Below are positions 63,022-64,000 of a DNA stretch of 64,000 nt, piece by piece (positions within the stretch are counted from its first letter, which is position 1; every line of letters starts with the position of its first letter). The stretch covers positions 1 to 64,000 of the forward strand of contig NZ_MTKN01000036.1 in the NCBI RefSeq assembly GCF_001975825.1, in the 5' to 3' direction. The position numbers and the translations under genes were made by a program. The notes under the pieces are model-generated. The model was not told the origin of the DNA. It saw nothing but the letters and a program-made list of their open reading frames with translations, and searched no databases. This DNA is from [Flexibacter] sp. ATCC 35208. Lineage in GTDB: Bacteria; Bacteroidota; Bacteroidia; Chitinophagales; Chitinophagaceae.

Positions 63022-63909
63022 ATGAGAGAAAAATTATTACGGGAGATCACTCCGCTGACACCCAATGATTGCTTCACATTATTTGCCAGAGAGAAGACGG
63101 GTTTTGATTTCCCATTGCATTATCACGAGGAGTTTGAACTGAATTTTATCCAGCATGCCACGGGTGCAAAGCGCATCATTGGGGATCATATGGAGGAAAT
63201 CGGCGACCTGGAACTGGTACTTGTAGGCCCCAATCTTCAGCATGGGTGGTTTACGCACAAGCATGCCGGAGGGGTAATCCGCGAGATCACCATTCAGTTT
63301 CACAGGGACCTGTTTGATGATAAATTTTTACAGCGGAACCAGATGAGTTTTATCAGAAGTATGCTGGAAAGATCGCTTCGGGGTATTCTTTTTTCGCAGG
63401 AGACGGTGGGAAGTATAATGCCCCGGTTAATACAGCTGCCACACAAGCAGGGATTTGACTCTGTACTGGAATTACTGTCTATTCTCCATGACCTCTCTAT
63501 TTCCCGGAATATCAGGATCCTGTCGGATGCAAGTTTTCGGAATACGGAAACGCTCTCTTACAACAGCCGGCGGATTGACAATGTGATGAAATACCTGAAC
63601 GAGCATTTTGACAAAAATGTCACTCTTGGAGAGGCGGCAAAAATAGCGTCGATGACAGAGGTGTCTTTTAGTCGTTTTTTTAAGCTGAAGATCGGGAAGA
63701 CATTTGTAGATACGCTTATAGAAATCCGGCTGGGTCATGCTTCCCGCATGTTAATAGAAACCACGCATAGTATTAATGAAATCGCCTATAAATGTGGGTT
63801 CAATAATATATCAAACTTCAATAGGATTTTCCGCAAAAAAAAGGATTGCACTCCTAAGGAATTCCGGCAGGCGTATACTTCTTCATCAGGTGTGCGCACC
63901 TTTGTTTAA
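63022..63909 (+). CDS. AraC-family transcription regulator with cupin sensor
   Basis: A 295-aa regulator. Residues ~25-110 are a cupin-like pocket (DFPLHYHEEFELNFI ... LVLVGPNLQHGWF). Residues ~185-285 hold the two HTH motifs of AraC/XylS (TLGEAAKIASMTEVSFSRFFKLKIGKTF and SINEIAYKCGFNNISNFNRIFRKKKDCTPKEFR). These usually activate catabolic operons on binding a sugar. No target gene is visible; the next gene lies beyond the window. The following 91 bp hold no supported feature. Confidence 0.9.
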   Translation: MREKLLREITPLTPNDCFTLFAREKTGFDFPLHYHEEFELNFIQHATGAKRIIGDHMEEIGDLELVLVGPNLQHGWFTHKHAGGVIREITIQFHRDLFDDKFLQRNQMSFIRSMLERSLRGILFSQETVGSIMPRLIQLPHKQGFDSVLELLSILHDLSISRNIRILSDASFRNTETLSYNSRRIDNVMKYLNEHFDKNVTLGEAAKIASMTEVSFSRFFKLKIGKTFVDTLIEIRLGHASRMLIETTHSINEIAYKCGFNNISNFNRIFRKKKDCTPKEFRQAYTSSSGVRTFV

Positions 63910-64000
63910 GGGAGAAAAAATGGGGCTTTGGACCAAATTTTGACGATATTAGTTTATGCCGATTAATCCCGGCATTTTATGCATGAATATTATTGAGATT

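Overview
The window reads as chromosomal DNA of a Bacteroidota bacterium, most likely a Chitinophaga-like member of the Chitinophagaceae. The evidence is: SusC/BtuB- and STN-type outer-membrane proteins, many lipoproteins with Bacteroidota-style lipoboxes, a clear TTTG-N20-TAnnTTTG promoter, RND pumps fused to a TolC-like domain, and a Bacteroidota-type extracellular contractile injection system (eCIS). The genus is inferred from gene content and was not tested. I found no tRNA, rRNA, insertion sequence, prophage or CRISPR array.

Layout. 1-2.4 kb: the 3' part of a HEAT-repeat-like protein and a retron-type reverse transcriptase, probably the right end of a retron defence operon cut by the window edge. 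2.8-11 kb: two paralogous hybrid histidine kinases flank a secreted protein and an M1 aminopeptidase with an extra C-terminal domain. 11-16.7 kb: a class I terpene synthase, an actin-like ATPase whose motifs are circularly permuted, an overlapping bactofilin, an old yellow enzyme, a cold-shock protein and a GH20-like glycosidase. 16.7-22 kb: a four-gene vitamin B12 uptake operon (two BtuG-like propeller lipoproteins, BtuB, a further lipoprotein) behind a cobalamin riboswitch and promoter. 22-28.7 kb: an STN/repeat protein, agmatine catabolism (aguB-aguA), and two unrelated L,D-transpeptidases.

28.8-36.9 kb: a phosphonate catabolism island. A minus-strand operon holds a PbfA-type lyase, a secreted phosphodiesterase-like protein, PhnA, PhnY and a TIGR03364-type FAD oxidoreductase. 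It diverges from a DUF5690 MFS transporter, with an XRE-cupin regulator downstream. Together these predict 2-aminoethylphosphonate (AEP) or a relative -> phosphonoacetaldehyde -> phosphonoacetate -> acetate + phosphate without PhnW or PhnX. 36.9-42.9 kb: a heavy-metal RND efflux operon whose pump is fused to an outer-membrane-factor domain with an internal signal-peptide-like segment.

42.9-60.6 kb: a compact 15-gene minus-strand eCIS operon (cap, unknown, sheath, two tubes, DUF5908-like small protein, LysM hub, VgrG spike, PAAR tip, gp25, gpJ-like baseplate, fibre-like protein, Afp12-like, tape measure, AAA+ ATPase). It has no recognisable toxin. Divergent from it is a membrane-anchored GH18-like protein that has lost its catalytic glutamate. 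An AraC regulator closes the window.

The most noteworthy items are the eCIS with its divergent pseudo-GH18 partner and unknown 260-aa member, the circularly permuted actin/bactofilin pair, the PhnW-independent phosphonate operon with its palindrome-rich control region, and the truncated retron locus.
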